Of a DNA stretch of 64,000 bases, positions 33,501-42,056 are shown piece after piece (position 1 is the first letter of the stretch; each line of letters starts with the position of its first letter). The notes beneath the pieces are model-generated. The model had not been told where the DNA came from. It saw nothing but the letters and a program-made list of their open reading frames with translations, and ran no database searches. The DNA comes from Flaviaestuariibacter flavus (GTDB lineage: Bacteria > Bacteroidota > Bacteroidia > Chitinophagales > Chitinophagaceae). The stretch is from positions 296,767 through 360,766 of the forward strand of contig NZ_SJZI01000008.1 in the NCBI RefSeq assembly GCF_004337505.1, given 5' to 3'. A program made the position numbers and the translations under genes.

Positions 33501-34709
33501 ATGAAAGCGATCATCCGTATTGGATTCATGGCCCTGACCCTCGCCGGCTGCGCGGGCCTGAAGGCTTCCAACCCGCCCACGGCACCGCAGGTGTTTGTGC
33601 TCAATGGCGACGCGCTCAAGGCCAACAGGGCCCGCATTGCCGCCCGCGACGCTGCCCTCCAGCCGGCCTATAAGCAGTTGCTGCGGGAGGCCGACAAGGC
33701 CCTCAAAGAGGGGCCCTTCACGGTGATGGACAAAAAGAACGACCCGCCAAGCGGCGACCGGCACGATTATATGAGCCTGGCGCCCTACTTCTGGCCCGAC
33801 CCTACGAAGAAGGATGGGCTGCCCTATATCCGCAAGGACGGGCAGACCAACCCGGAGGTGAAGGACTATAAGGACAAGGAGTACATGCCGCAGATGTGCG
33901 CGCTGGTGCAAACGCTGTCGCTGGCCTACTATTTCTCCGGCGACGAACGCTATGCCGCACATGCCGCCCTGTTGGTAAAGACCTGGTTTCTGAATCCGGA
34001 TACGAAGATGAATCCCAACCTCAACTTCGGGCAGGCCATCAAGGGACAGAACACGGGCCGTGGTGCCGGCCTGATTGACGTGCGGCACTTTATGAAAGTG
34101 ATCGACGGCCTCGGCCTCATCAAGGGTTCGAAATACTGGAATGCCGCCGATGAAAAAAGCATGCAGCGCTGGTTTGCCGACTTTCTAAACTGGATGCAGA
34201 CGAGCCCCACCGGCCGCGACGAGCTCGCCGCGAAGAACAACCACGGCACCTATTACGATGCGCTCCGCCTTTCGATGGCGCTCTATGTGGACAGCACCGA
34301 CCTCGCCCGCCGCGTGGTGGCCAGCGCGCAGAACCGCCTCGACTACCAGATGGATGAAGAAGGTAAGTTCCCGAAGGAAATGGAGCGTACCATCGCCCTG
34401 CACTACAACACTTTCGACCTCGACGCATTTTTCATGATCGCGTCCATGGCCGAAAAGCTGGGCATCGACTTCTGGCACCAGGCTACACCCAGCGGCAAAT
34501 CGCTGCAGAAAGGCTTCGACTTCCTCCACCCCTACCTGAGCAAAAAGAAGGAATGGACGGGCCAGCAGATCAAGCCATTTGATTTTGAGGAAGCCTACCC
34601 GATCTTGCTCTGGGCGGCGAAGAAATACGGCTGCGGCAGCTGCCCTTCCGAAGTGGATGCGTTGGCGGGTAATGAAGCACCGAAGCTTCGCGAGAAGCTG
34701 CTGTTCTAA
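33501..34709 (+). CDS. Alginate/glucuronan lyase-like lipoprotein (PF05426 type, PL38-like)
   Basis: This 402-residue lipoprotein has lipobox LAGC (Cys17). The alpha/alpha-toroid lyase domain contains MSLAPYFWPDPTKKDGLPYI, NNHGTYYD with Asn246-Asn247-His248 and Tyr251/Tyr252 as the likely catalytic group, and LHYNTFDLDAFFMIASMAEKLG. It most resembles the PL38 lineage, for which glucuronan and mannuronate-rich alginate cleavage are known. It is 17 bp after the SDR and ends the plus-strand block with a strong terminator. It complements PL6 and PL17 in the same locus. Confidence 0.82.
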   Translation: MKAIIRIGFMALTLAGCAGLKASNPPTAPQVFVLNGDALKANRARIAARDAALQPAYKQLLREADKALKEGPFTVMDKKNDPPSGDRHDYMSLAPYFWPDPTKKDGLPYIRKDGQTNPEVKDYKDKEYMPQMCALVQTLSLAYYFSGDERYAAHAALLVKTWFLNPDTKMNPNLNFGQAIKGQNTGRGAGLIDVRHFMKVIDGLGLIKGSKYWNAADEKSMQRWFADFLNWMQTSPTGRDELAAKNNHGTYYDALRLSMALYVDSTDLARRVVASAQNRLDYQMDEEGKFPKEMERTIALHYNTFDLDAFFMIASMAEKLGIDFWHQATPSGKSLQKGFDFLHPYLSKKKEWTGQQIKPFDFEEAYPILLWAAKKYGCGSCPSEVDALAGNEAPKLREKLLF

Positions 34710-34733
34710 GGAATCGCTTATAACATACTCTGA

Positions 34734-34761
34734 AATGCCGGCCGTTGGCCGGCATTTTTTT
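34734..34761 (+). terminator. Terminator of the gntR-PL6-SDR-PL38 block
   Basis: The perfect stem atgccggcc/ggccggcat with loop GTT is followed by seven T residues. Confidence 0.92.
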
Positions 34762-34788
34762 GCGCTCCGGGCCTGCGGCCCTGCGCTT

Positions 34789-34880
34789 GCACAACGGCAC
34801 GACGGCGCAACGACACGACGAAGAATCATTTATTATTTAAAACGTAAACGTCGTGCCTTCGTGCCGTAGCGCCGTTGTGA
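34789..34880. repeat. CACGAAGGCACGACG hairpin element, family C copy 3
   Basis: CACAACGGCACGACGGCGCA plus ACGACACGACG on the left pairs with CGTCGTGCCTTCGTGCCGTA plus GCGCCGTTGTG on the right across an AT-rich centre. It separates the two convergent blocks of the polysaccharide locus. Confidence 0.72.
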
Positions 34881-34902
34881 AAAAGACTGCATGGCACAAA
34901 TG

Positions 34903-34931
34903 AAAAGGGCAACGATTGCCGTTGCCCCTTT
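34903..34931 (-). terminator. Terminator of the PL17-esterase block
   Basis: On the minus strand GGGCAACG/CGTTGCCC pair around 5 nt, followed by TTTTCA. Confidence 0.75.
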
Positions 34932-34952
34932 GTCGTTTCATAGGTGCTTGTT

Positions 34953-35858
34953 CTATATGACGCCAACCTCTTTCAGGAAGGCGATGATCTCCTGGTTGAT
35001 CTCGCTGTTCTTATCCTTATCGAATTTGCCATGCTGACCGCCCGGCACCGTGATGAATTTCGTCTTTACGCCTGCTTCGGTAAGGCGCTGGTGCAACAGC
35101 ACCGAATGCTGGTAGGGTACCGTAGGATCAGCGTCGCCGTGAACGATGAAGATGGGCGGCGTATTCTTGCTGATATAGCTTACCGGCGACACGGAAGCCG
35201 CGAACCCCTTGTCCTGCGCATGCGTGCCGAGCCAGGCTGTGGCCGACCGGCTGGTCTTGTCCTTGCCATAACCCCAGTCCCACACATCGGTGATGCCGTA
35301 CTTATCGACAATAGCCGCCACCTTGATGTTCTTCTTAGTAGCGCAATTGCCATCGAAGCGATGATCGTTGGCCAGCATGCCGCCCATGAGGGCGAGGTGC
35401 CCGCCCGCGGAGCCGCCCATGATCACGATTCGCTCCGGGTCGATGTTGAGCTCTTTAGCATGCTCTACGAGGTAGATCAGCGCGCAACGCGTGTCTTCCA
35501 CCGCCGCAGGCGCCGTGGCCTGGCCGGTGAGGCGGTACTCGATATTCGCAACCGCGAAGCCGGCCTTGAAGAAAGTATTGAAGCCGCTCTGCGACTCTTT
35601 CACACCCTTATTCCAACCACCGCCGTGTATGTTGATGATCGCGGGGGCAGGCTTGCCAGCGGGCGGCAGGTAAAGGTCCATTCGCCCATCCCATTCGCCC
35701 ACCTTCGTATACACAACGTTGAGCCGGCTGCTGTAGCCTCCGGGTGTAACTACCGGCCTGAAGCCGGCACTGTCTTCCTGCGCCTGCAGCTGTTGCCCGC
35801 AAAGGCATGCGGACAACAGGGCAGCGCAAATAATGAGAGTCTTCCTTGAACGGTTCAT
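34953..35858 (-). CDS. Alpha/beta hydrolase, putative carbohydrate esterase
   Basis: This 301-residue exported hydrolase has a signal peptide (MNRSRKTLIICAALLSACLCGQQLQAQ). Motifs are the oxyanion HGGGWNKG, nucleophile GGSAGGH (Ser), Asp in FIVHGDADPTVPY, and a C-terminal His in GGQHGKF. It resembles BD-FAE/acetyl-esterase type hydrolases. As the last gene of the lyase block it could remove acetyl groups from O-acetylated (bacterial) alginate or another decorated uronan. The Cys at 18 could alternatively make it a lipoprotein (LLSAC). The enzyme class is firm; the substrate is inferred. Confidence 0.83.
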   Translation of the reverse strand: MNRSRKTLIICAALLSACLCGQQLQAQEDSAGFRPVVTPGGYSSRLNVVYTKVGEWDGRMDLYLPPAGKPAPAIINIHGGGWNKGVKESQSGFNTFFKAGFAVANIEYRLTGQATAPAAVEDTRCALIYLVEHAKELNIDPERIVIMGGSAGGHLALMGGMLANDHRFDGNCATKKNIKVAAIVDKYGITDVWDWGYGKDKTSRSATAWLGTHAQDKGFAASVSPVSYISKNTPPIFIVHGDADPTVPYQHSVLLHQRLTEAGVKTKFITVPGGQHGKFDKDKNSEINQEIIAFLKEVGVI

Positions 35859-35867
35859 AGGTATCGG

Positions 35868-38800
35868 TTAATGGATGATAAGTGCTTTTCGCTTGATATC
35901 TGTGTTGGCACCTACTACACGCACGAAGTACATGCCGGGCGCCATACCGGAAACAGTGATCTCGGCGGTGGCGAAGCCATTTTGCGGAATAAACACGTTG
36001 CGGCGCGCAACCTCCTGGCCGGAGAGATTGTACACGAGCACATAGCCCAGGTCGGACTCCGTACTGAACACACGCACCCGCAGCGTCCCGCTGCCGATCA
36101 TGTAGGCCTGCAGGTTGTCTTCCGAAGTGCCCGTTGCCGGCAGCACCGTGATGCGTGCATTGGTGTAAATGAAATTGTAGTTGTTCGACACACCCGGCGT
36201 GAATGTGATCGGATAATAACCCGGAGCAGAGCTTTGCGTCGCCGTGGTGGTAACGGTCGGTGCGGTGGTGAGATTGGCCAGGGTTTCATTACGCTTAAAG
36301 CCGGTAACCGTTGTGCGGAGCACAGGATTGGGATCGCCGACCATACGCGTGGTATCGAAGGCACGGAACGTGAGGTTGGCCTTGGCTACCGTCAGCGTCT
36401 GCGACACGGCCGTGGCCGGGAAGAAGAACTGGTTGCCGGCCTGCGTAGCGGTGATTGTAGCGGTGCCCGCACCAACGATGTGGATCTGCCCGTTGGTGTT
36501 GATGGTTGCCACCGCGGGGTTGCTGCTGGTAAGCACCACCGGGATCGAATTGTTATCGCTTGTTATGCCCGTAGCGAAGTCGGCATCACCGTAAGTCTTT
36601 GCAGGCAGGGCATTAAATGTGATCGCCTGTGCCGCGCGCGGGCTTACCGTCAGCGTTCCCGGGATATAGGTAATGTCGTAGTTGGTGGCCCCCGCGCCCG
36701 ATACGGTGATCGGGTAGGTCCCCACCGGCGAAGCTGTCGTAGCGGTCGTTGTCGCCAGGGGCTGCGCGGTAAGCACTGCCTGGCTTTCACCATTTACAAA
36801 GCCGGTGTAGGTCACCGTCAGCGTCGGGTTCGGATCACCAAGGGGTCGTGTGATGTCGTCGGCTTTGATGCTCAGCGGGGTCTTGTTCACCACAAGCGTT
36901 TGAGTAACGTCGGCAGCCGGGTAAAAGCCGTCAGAGGTTTGCGTGGCACGGATTATCGTCGATCCTACCCCGGTGATATGAATCTGCCCGCTGCTGCTGA
37001 TCGTTGCTACCGCGGGGTTGCTGCTGCTGTACTGAACGGGTGTCGCAGTATTCTGTGTCAGCACACCCGCGGTGAAGTCGGCGGAGCCGTAGGTCTTCGG
37101 GGCGATGGGGTTGAACAGGAAAGGATTCGCCGGTGGACGCGCGCCGATGCTGAAGGCGCCGAAGGTGCTGTAGGTGGTGTCAATCACGTTGTTCACGTTG
37201 TCACCGGTAGCATAGGGCGCCGACCAGGTGGTGCCGTTATTGGTGATGATGCCGATCGAGGAGTCGGCAAAGCTTGCAAAGGCGGATCCTTCCAGTGCCG
37301 GCGTCCAGCGGAATTGCAGGTCGGCATTGCCGCTGCCGTTATTACGCGCAATGTTCCAGACGGCATCCACCAGCGTCTGCCGCTCCTGGAGCGTCAGCGG
37401 CGTACCGGTGGGAAGACCGTTGTTCGTGATGCCGGTGAAGGTGGAGACAGAGAAGTCGGACACCGCCGCCGGTGTGATCATTACCGGGAGGTAATTGCCG
37501 GGAACACCCACCGGGAACATGGTGGCAGTCGTGAGGGCGTTGCGGCGCAGCACGCCCTGTGCGCCTGCGCCGTTGGTGGCGGTGATGAAATAGTTGGTGG
37601 CACCGGGCGAGCCGCCAAGCGTGGCGCCTGCACCCAGTTCCAGCACGTCGCCGCCGCGGATCGTTACCGGCGCATTGAGTGCGAGCATTCCTGAAACGGT
37701 GGCAGAATTGTTGGTGGTAGCCGTGGCGTTGAAGGTTATGTTGTGGATGCCTGCCGGAGCTGTTGCCGCGCTGCTCATGCCAAAGGGCGCCGGGGTAGCC
37801 GCGTTGATGGTATAGTCGATGCCATCCTGGTAAACCAGGTTGCCGGTAAGCGATACTGAGCCGCCGGCACCGAAGCCGCCGGGATTGGCGGAAAGCAGGT
37901 GCGCGCCGGCACCGCTGAAGATGAGCGTGGTGCCCGTTGCCGTAGCTGTCATGGGCTGGGTGAGGTACACCGAGTCGCCGGAGCCGGTGACGCTGGCAAC
38001 GCGGGAGCCGGCGGCAATGCCTGGGCCGCTGATGGTCATGCCGCGCTGCAGACCGGTTATGGCGGTAGCGCCTTTGAGAATGTACGAACCAGCCGTTGTC
38101 GTTGCGGTGCCGTTAAAAGCTGCCAGCGGGGCACGGGCGGTAAAGCCGCCGGCGCCGTTGAGCGTGGCCGTGCCGAAGTTAAGCCGCCCCCATACCGATG
38201 CGTTGTTGGATACGGTGATGTCTTGCTGGAGCGTTACATCGGCGCCATCGGCAACGATGAGCGAAGGCACGCTGATGGAACCGATACCGGATACGGTTTG
38301 CGGCACCGTGCCGGCCAGCAGCAGCTCGTTGGTGGAAGCTGCGGGTGCCTGCAGGCTGCCGTTTGCTTCGATGTTTCCAAGCACCACGGTCTGACCGCTG
38401 CTGTGCGTGATAAAGGTGCTGCCGGGGGTGATCTGAAGTGTATCGATGCGGTTCACCGGGCCGTCGGCGGTCACGGTCGCGCCGTTCTCCACCACCACGT
38501 TGGCAAAGGATTTCCGGTTGAAGAAGACACCGAAGCCGGTTGCGGGGTTTGAGGCCTTGAAATGAATAAAGGACCCGGGACGAAAATCCACCGGCATAAA
38601 GGTCGACGAAGAAGCCATCGGGCTGTAGCCGCCTTCATAATAGAGGTGCGCACCCGCCTCGAAAACCACCCATTGCTCCGAAGACTGCGAGCTGTTGCCG
38701 AAGGGATAGGCGGCCGAAGCGGCGGTGATATTGGTGGTAAACTTAGAGCCGGCGGTGAAGATAAAGGAGCCCGGCGTACCGGCGGTGCCATTGGCGATGC

Positions 38801-39287
38801 GTGCCTGCAGCGGGGTGATCATACCGAAAGCACCGCTGCAACGACCGGTACCGGTGATTGCAAACACCATGCTGCCCGTTGAGTTGCCAAGCAGCACCGT
38901 GCAGCCACTTTCAATTACGAAGTCCTCGCCAGCCCCGCCACTGACGGTGATGGTGCTGGTGCCGCTCGTGGGACGGTTGAAGACGATGTTGGCGCCGTTC
39001 ACAAATTTGATCTGCCCGCAAGTGATACTGGCATTCAGGTTTACCGAGTCCTGGCCCGTGTTGGGCGTTGATCCACCGAGGTTGGAGCCATCGAACACCA
39101 GGATATCGGTGGCGCCCGTTGACGAGGCACGGGTGGTGCCGCCGCCGTTGATCGACGTGTTCCAGTTGGATGCCGTGTTGATATTGGAGTTGGAGGCGCC
39201 GGTAGCACCGACCCAGTAGTAAACGGTCTGGGCCTGTGCGGCGGTGATGCCCAGCAGCACCAGGCAGGTAAGTAGAACTCTCTTCAT
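35868..39287 (-). CDS. Large secreted MBG-domain protein with type IX secretion C-terminal domain
   Basis: This 1139-residue protein has a Sec signal (MKRVLLTCLVLLGITAAQAQ), a long Ser/Thr/Gly/Ala-rich beta-solenoid-like N-terminal region (about 25-720), then alternating Big-2-like (YSSSNPAVATISSSGQIHI; LTSSNPAVATINTNGQIHI) and MBG/YDG-type repeats (DPNPTLTVTYTGFVNGE; DPNPVLRTTVTGFKRNE), and a type A T9SS sorting domain at the end (LVYNLSGQEVARRNVFI, GMYFVRVVGANTDIKRKALIIH). It should be exported across the outer membrane and attached to the surface. Its position among uronan lyases and transporter genes suggests substrate adhesion or scaffolding. No catalytic motif is visible. Confidence 0.85.
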   Translation of the reverse strand: MKRVLLTCLVLLGITAAQAQTVYYWVGATGASNSNINTASNWNTSINGGGTTRASSTGATDILVFDGSNLGGSTPNTGQDSVNLNASITCGQIKFVNGANIVFNRPTSGTSTITVSGGAGEDFVIESGCTVLLGNSTGSMVFAITGTGRCSGAFGMITPLQARIANGTAGTPGSFIFTAGSKFTTNITAASAAYPFGNSSQSSEQWVVFEAGAHLYYEGGYSPMASSSTFMPVDFRPGSFIHFKASNPATGFGVFFNRKSFANVVVENGATVTADGPVNRIDTLQITPGSTFITHSSGQTVVLGNIEANGSLQAPAASTNELLLAGTVPQTVSGIGSISVPSLIVADGADVTLQQDITVSNNASVWGRLNFGTATLNGAGGFTARAPLAAFNGTATTTAGSYILKGATAITGLQRGMTISGPGIAAGSRVASVTGSGDSVYLTQPMTATATGTTLIFSGAGAHLLSANPGGFGAGGSVSLTGNLVYQDGIDYTINAATPAPFGMSSAATAPAGIHNITFNATATTNNSATVSGMLALNAPVTIRGGDVLELGAGATLGGSPGATNYFITATNGAGAQGVLRRNALTTATMFPVGVPGNYLPVMITPAAVSDFSVSTFTGITNNGLPTGTPLTLQERQTLVDAVWNIARNNGSGNADLQFRWTPALEGSAFASFADSSIGIITNNGTTWSAPYATGDNVNNVIDTTYSTFGAFSIGARPPANPFLFNPIAPKTYGSADFTAGVLTQNTATPVQYSSSNPAVATISSSGQIHITGVGSTIIRATQTSDGFYPAADVTQTLVVNKTPLSIKADDITRPLGDPNPTLTVTYTGFVNGESQAVLTAQPLATTTATTASPVGTYPITVSGAGATNYDITYIPGTLTVSPRAAQAITFNALPAKTYGDADFATGITSDNNSIPVVLTSSNPAVATINTNGQIHIVGAGTATITATQAGNQFFFPATAVSQTLTVAKANLTFRAFDTTRMVGDPNPVLRTTVTGFKRNETLANLTTAPTVTTTATQSSAPGYYPITFTPGVSNNYNFIYTNARITVLPATGTSEDNLQAYMIGSGTLRVRVFSTESDLGYVLVYNLSGQEVARRNVFIPQNGFATAEITVSGMAPGMYFVRVVGANTDIKRKALIIH

Positions 39288-39297
39288 ATAGCAGTTT

Positions 39298-40620
39298 TTA
39301 CGAGTCGATTGAATGTAATTCCGGTTTGGTTGCGACTACGGCAGTTGCGGGCTGCCGCTTGCTGATAAACGTGATACAGGCCCAGGCCAGCGGCACCAGC
39401 ACCGCGCCCAGGATAAAGAACGAGCTGTAGCCGCTGCGCGTGATAAAGGGCACCGACCAGGTCACCAGGAGCGTGCCGACGACGGCAGCAGTGCCGCTCA
39501 TCCCCGCTACCGTGCCTACGTTGCGGCCATGGAAGTAATCAGAAGGCAGGGTTTGAATGTTGTTGATGATAAACTGGAACCCGAACAGCGTGGTGCTGAT
39601 GAGGCCGATGGCCAGCGGGATGTTTTCGCGCAGCGACTGCAGGTAAAAGGCAGTAGCCGCCAGCGAGCCGAGCATAAGGGCAGAGCCGATGGTGATGGCT
39701 TCCTTGCGGGCACGCGGCGCGGCCACACCGCGGCGCATGCGGGCAGAGGCATAGAAGCCTCCGAGCAGTCCGCCAACAGCTGCCATCAGGTAGGGAAACC
39801 AGGCAAAGGCAGCCACCTGCTTGATGTCGAACTGGAACTGCTCCTTCAGGAAGGTGGGCAGCCAGGTAACGAAGAGCCACCACACGGGGTCGGCGAAGAA
39901 GCGCGCCAGCAGGATGCTCCAGGTTTGCCGGAAGCTCAGGAGCTGCCGCCAGCTGTGGGGCTTTTCACCGTCAGCGACAGGTGTCGTATTTCTACGGTCC
40001 AGGATGTGCGCGCGCTCACGCTCCGAAAGCCAGGGGTGTTTGTCGGGGCCCGCTTTGTTCACCAGCAGCCAGGGAATGACCCACACCACGCCCAGCAGCG
40101 CGATCACCACGAAGGTGCTGCGCCAGCCGAAGGCCGAGTACAGCGCCGCGATAGCGGGTGCCGCCACCACCCCGCCCAGCGAGGCACCTGCCCCGAAGAT
40201 GCCCTGGGCGATGCCGCGCTCGCGTGCCGGGAACCACTCGGCGTTGCTCTTGGTGGCGCCGGGCCAGTTACCGGCCTCGCTCATGCCGAGCAGAAAGCGG
40301 AACACGTTGAAGGAAGCCAGCGAGCGGGCCACCGCGTGCAGCGCGATGGAAGCACTCCAGGCCAGGATCGAGAGCGTCATGCCGAGGCGGGTGCCGATGG
40401 CATCCATCATCTTTCCCGTCGCCGTTTGCCCGATAGCATAAGCGATCATAAAAAAGGTGGTGATAAGGGCCAGCGCGCTCTTGTTGTCCACATCGGCGAT
40501 GCCGAACTCCTTGTATATATACGGCCACATGATGTTGATGGCGCTCCGGTCTATATAATTGATCACCGTTGCCATGCCTATCAGGGCTATGATCCACCAG
40601 CGCAGTCCGTTCAGTTTCAT
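39298..40620 (-). CDS. MFS transporter, hexuronate (ExuT-like, ACS family)
   Basis: This 440-residue, 12-helix transporter begins MKLNGLRWWIIALIGMATVINYIDRSAINIMWPYI, the typical start of anion:cation symporters such as ExuT. Other signatures are GMSEAGNWPGATKSNAEWFPARERGIAQGIFGAGASLGG and DPVWWLFVTWLPTFL. In alginate and pectin loci this family imports unsaturated or saturated uronate monomers across the inner membrane. It lies 10 bp from each neighbour, so it is cotranscribed with the lyases. Confidence 0.9.
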   Translation of the reverse strand: MKLNGLRWWIIALIGMATVINYIDRSAINIMWPYIYKEFGIADVDNKSALALITTFFMIAYAIGQTATGKMMDAIGTRLGMTLSILAWSASIALHAVARSLASFNVFRFLLGMSEAGNWPGATKSNAEWFPARERGIAQGIFGAGASLGGVVAAPAIAALYSAFGWRSTFVVIALLGVVWVIPWLLVNKAGPDKHPWLSERERAHILDRRNTTPVADGEKPHSWRQLLSFRQTWSILLARFFADPVWWLFVTWLPTFLKEQFQFDIKQVAAFAWFPYLMAAVGGLLGGFYASARMRRGVAAPRARKEAITIGSALMLGSLAATAFYLQSLRENIPLAIGLISTTLFGFQFIINNIQTLPSDYFHGRNVGTVAGMSGTAAVVGTLLVTWSVPFITRSGYSSFFILGAVLVPLAWACITFISKRQPATAVVATKPELHSIDS

Positions 40621-40629
40621 ATAGCGTTG

Positions 40630-41673
40630 TTATTGGGTAAGCGGGATGTTCGACACCCCCTGGGCCGCGCCCCTTACCTGGTTATCGGCCCACACCTTGT
40701 TGCCCACGGCATTGCCGACGCTGCCCGTAAGCTTCACCATCACCCCGTAGCCGGCGGCGTTGACCGTGCAGTCGTTTGTCTTGAATTCATTGTAGTTGCC
40801 CCAGCCGGCTACCGCCACGTGTACCTGGTAGCCGTCCAGGAGGGCCGAGCCCGTGGGGTTGAAGCCCACATTGTTCTCGATGCGCCAGTAATTGCCCTTC
40901 ACGTCGATCCAGGAGTCGGCAGCATTGGCGCCGGAGATGCCGTCGGAGTTGAAGCGGTTGCCGCGCACGAGGCCGCCGGTGGTGCCTTCCTTGATGTCGA
41001 CGCATTCCGCCGCTACACCGGGGCCGATAATATTGTCGAGCACCTGGTTGGAGTCGCTCCGGTCGGGATCCCCGTTGGTATAGGTGGGCCAGTTGCTTTT
41101 GGCAGAGCCGATATACACGCCTTCGCCATAGTCGGGCGTTTCGATGCCGGTGTTCACGATCGTGCAGCGGCGGATGAGATTGCGGGAACTATGCCGGCGC
41201 AGGTGGATGCCCTCCTCCCCGATGCCGTCAACCCGCACGGAATCAATCTCGCTATCATGAATACCGTCGGCCATAATGCCCTTGAGCCCGTTGCGCAGCG
41301 TAATGCCACGCACGGTCCAATAGTCGGCCTGCAGGTGCAGCACGTAGCCGGTGCTGGTTGAGCCGCCGTCGAGGATGGCGGCGCGGCTGCCACGCAGCGT
41401 CACCGGGTTTGCGGCGGTACCAGCGCGGTCGGCGGCAACAACGAAGCCGCCGCTGTACACCCCGTCAGCCAGCACGATATCGTCACCGGGCTGGGCGTTG
41501 AGCAAGGCGTCCTTCAGCTCATTGCTGGTGCGCACATTCACAGTACGCAGCGGGCGGATGACCACCGGCGGCGGTGTTACGGGTGCCGGCGTTACCGGCG
41601 GCGTCATGGGCTCGCCTTTGCCGCAGGCCAGGAGCATCACGCAGTAATAAAGCAACATCGATTTCATTTGCAT
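40630..41673 (-). CDS. Right-handed beta-helix lipoprotein, probable polysaccharide lyase
   Basis: This protein has about 347 residues with lipobox LLAC and a Pro/Thr-rich linker (TPPVTPAPVTPPPVV). A parallel beta-helix follows: LKDALLNAQPGDDIVLADGVYSGGFVV is the opening shared with PL6/chondroitinase B-like proteins, then GEEGIHLRRHSSRNLIRRCTIVNTG, YGEGVYIGSAKSNWP, ECVDIKEGTTGGLVRGNRF with a Lys that may be catalytic, and SWIDVKGNYWRIENNVG. It may be a PL6, PL9 or PL31-type enzyme, but I cannot assign a family. Surface anchoring and the gene's position between kdgF and an MFS gene argue for uronan cleavage. Confidence 0.72.
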   Translation of the reverse strand: MQMKSMLLYYCVMLLACGKGEPMTPPVTPAPVTPPPVVIRPLRTVNVRTSNELKDALLNAQPGDDIVLADGVYSGGFVVAADRAGTAANPVTLRGSRAAILDGGSTSTGYVLHLQADYWTVRGITLRNGLKGIMADGIHDSEIDSVRVDGIGEEGIHLRRHSSRNLIRRCTIVNTGIETPDYGEGVYIGSAKSNWPTYTNGDPDRSDSNQVLDNIIGPGVAAECVDIKEGTTGGLVRGNRFNSDGISGANAADSWIDVKGNYWRIENNVGFNPTGSALLDGYQVHVAVAGWGNYNEFKTNDCTVNAAGYGVMVKLTGSVGNAVGNKVWADNQVRGAAQGVSNIPLTQ

Positions 41674-41683
41674 GAGTTGAAAC

Positions 41684-42031
41684 TCAGGATTTGAGAAAAT
41701 CTTCGCGCACCGGGCTGAACGTGTCGATCAGCACGCCGGCTTCAAGACATACCGCCCCATGAATAACGTTCGGCGGCACATAAAACGCATCACCGGCCCG
41801 CAGGATCTTTTTCTCCCCGCCGATCTCCACTTCAAACATACCACGCTCCACGTGGGTGATCTGCGTATGATAGTGCTGGTGCAGGGTACCTACACCGCCT
41901 TTTTCAAACTCCACTTTCACCACCATCAGGCTCTCGTCGTAAGCCATGATTTTACGGCGCATACCCGGCGCCGTGGGCTCCCAGGCGATGTCCGCATTCT
42001 CAATAAACACTTTGGTACCAGTTGCTTCCAT
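41684..42031 (-). CDS. kdgF: Cupin, KdgF-type unsaturated uronate linearisation enzyme
   Basis: This 115-residue single-cupin protein starts at ATG 42031 (MEATGTKVFIENADIAWEP). The metal set is His51, His53, Gln57 and His91 in GTLHQHYHTQITHVERG and VPPNVIHGAV, the KdgF arrangement. KdgF speeds ring opening of 4,5-unsaturated uronate monomers from pectin or alginate to the linear keto form. It is 25 bp downstream of PL17, which makes those monomers. A longer frame upstream lies inside PL17 and is rejected. Confidence 0.9.
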   Translation of the reverse strand: MEATGTKVFIENADIAWEPTAPGMRRKIMAYDESLMVVKVEFEKGGVGTLHQHYHTQITHVERGMFEVEIGGEKKILRAGDAFYVPPNVIHGAVCLEAGVLIDTFSPVREDFLKS

Positions 42032-42056
42032 TATCTGAATTTTAATCACTAACAAT

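Noticed and set aside
35871-37694. A 607-codon plus-strand frame inside the MBG protein gene
   Set aside because: Antisense shadow of a repetitive gene; Arg/Gly/Cys-rich text with no domain.
39529-41361. A 610-codon plus-strand frame across the MFS and beta-helix genes
   Set aside because: It spans two real minus-strand genes and their junction; no recognisable domain.
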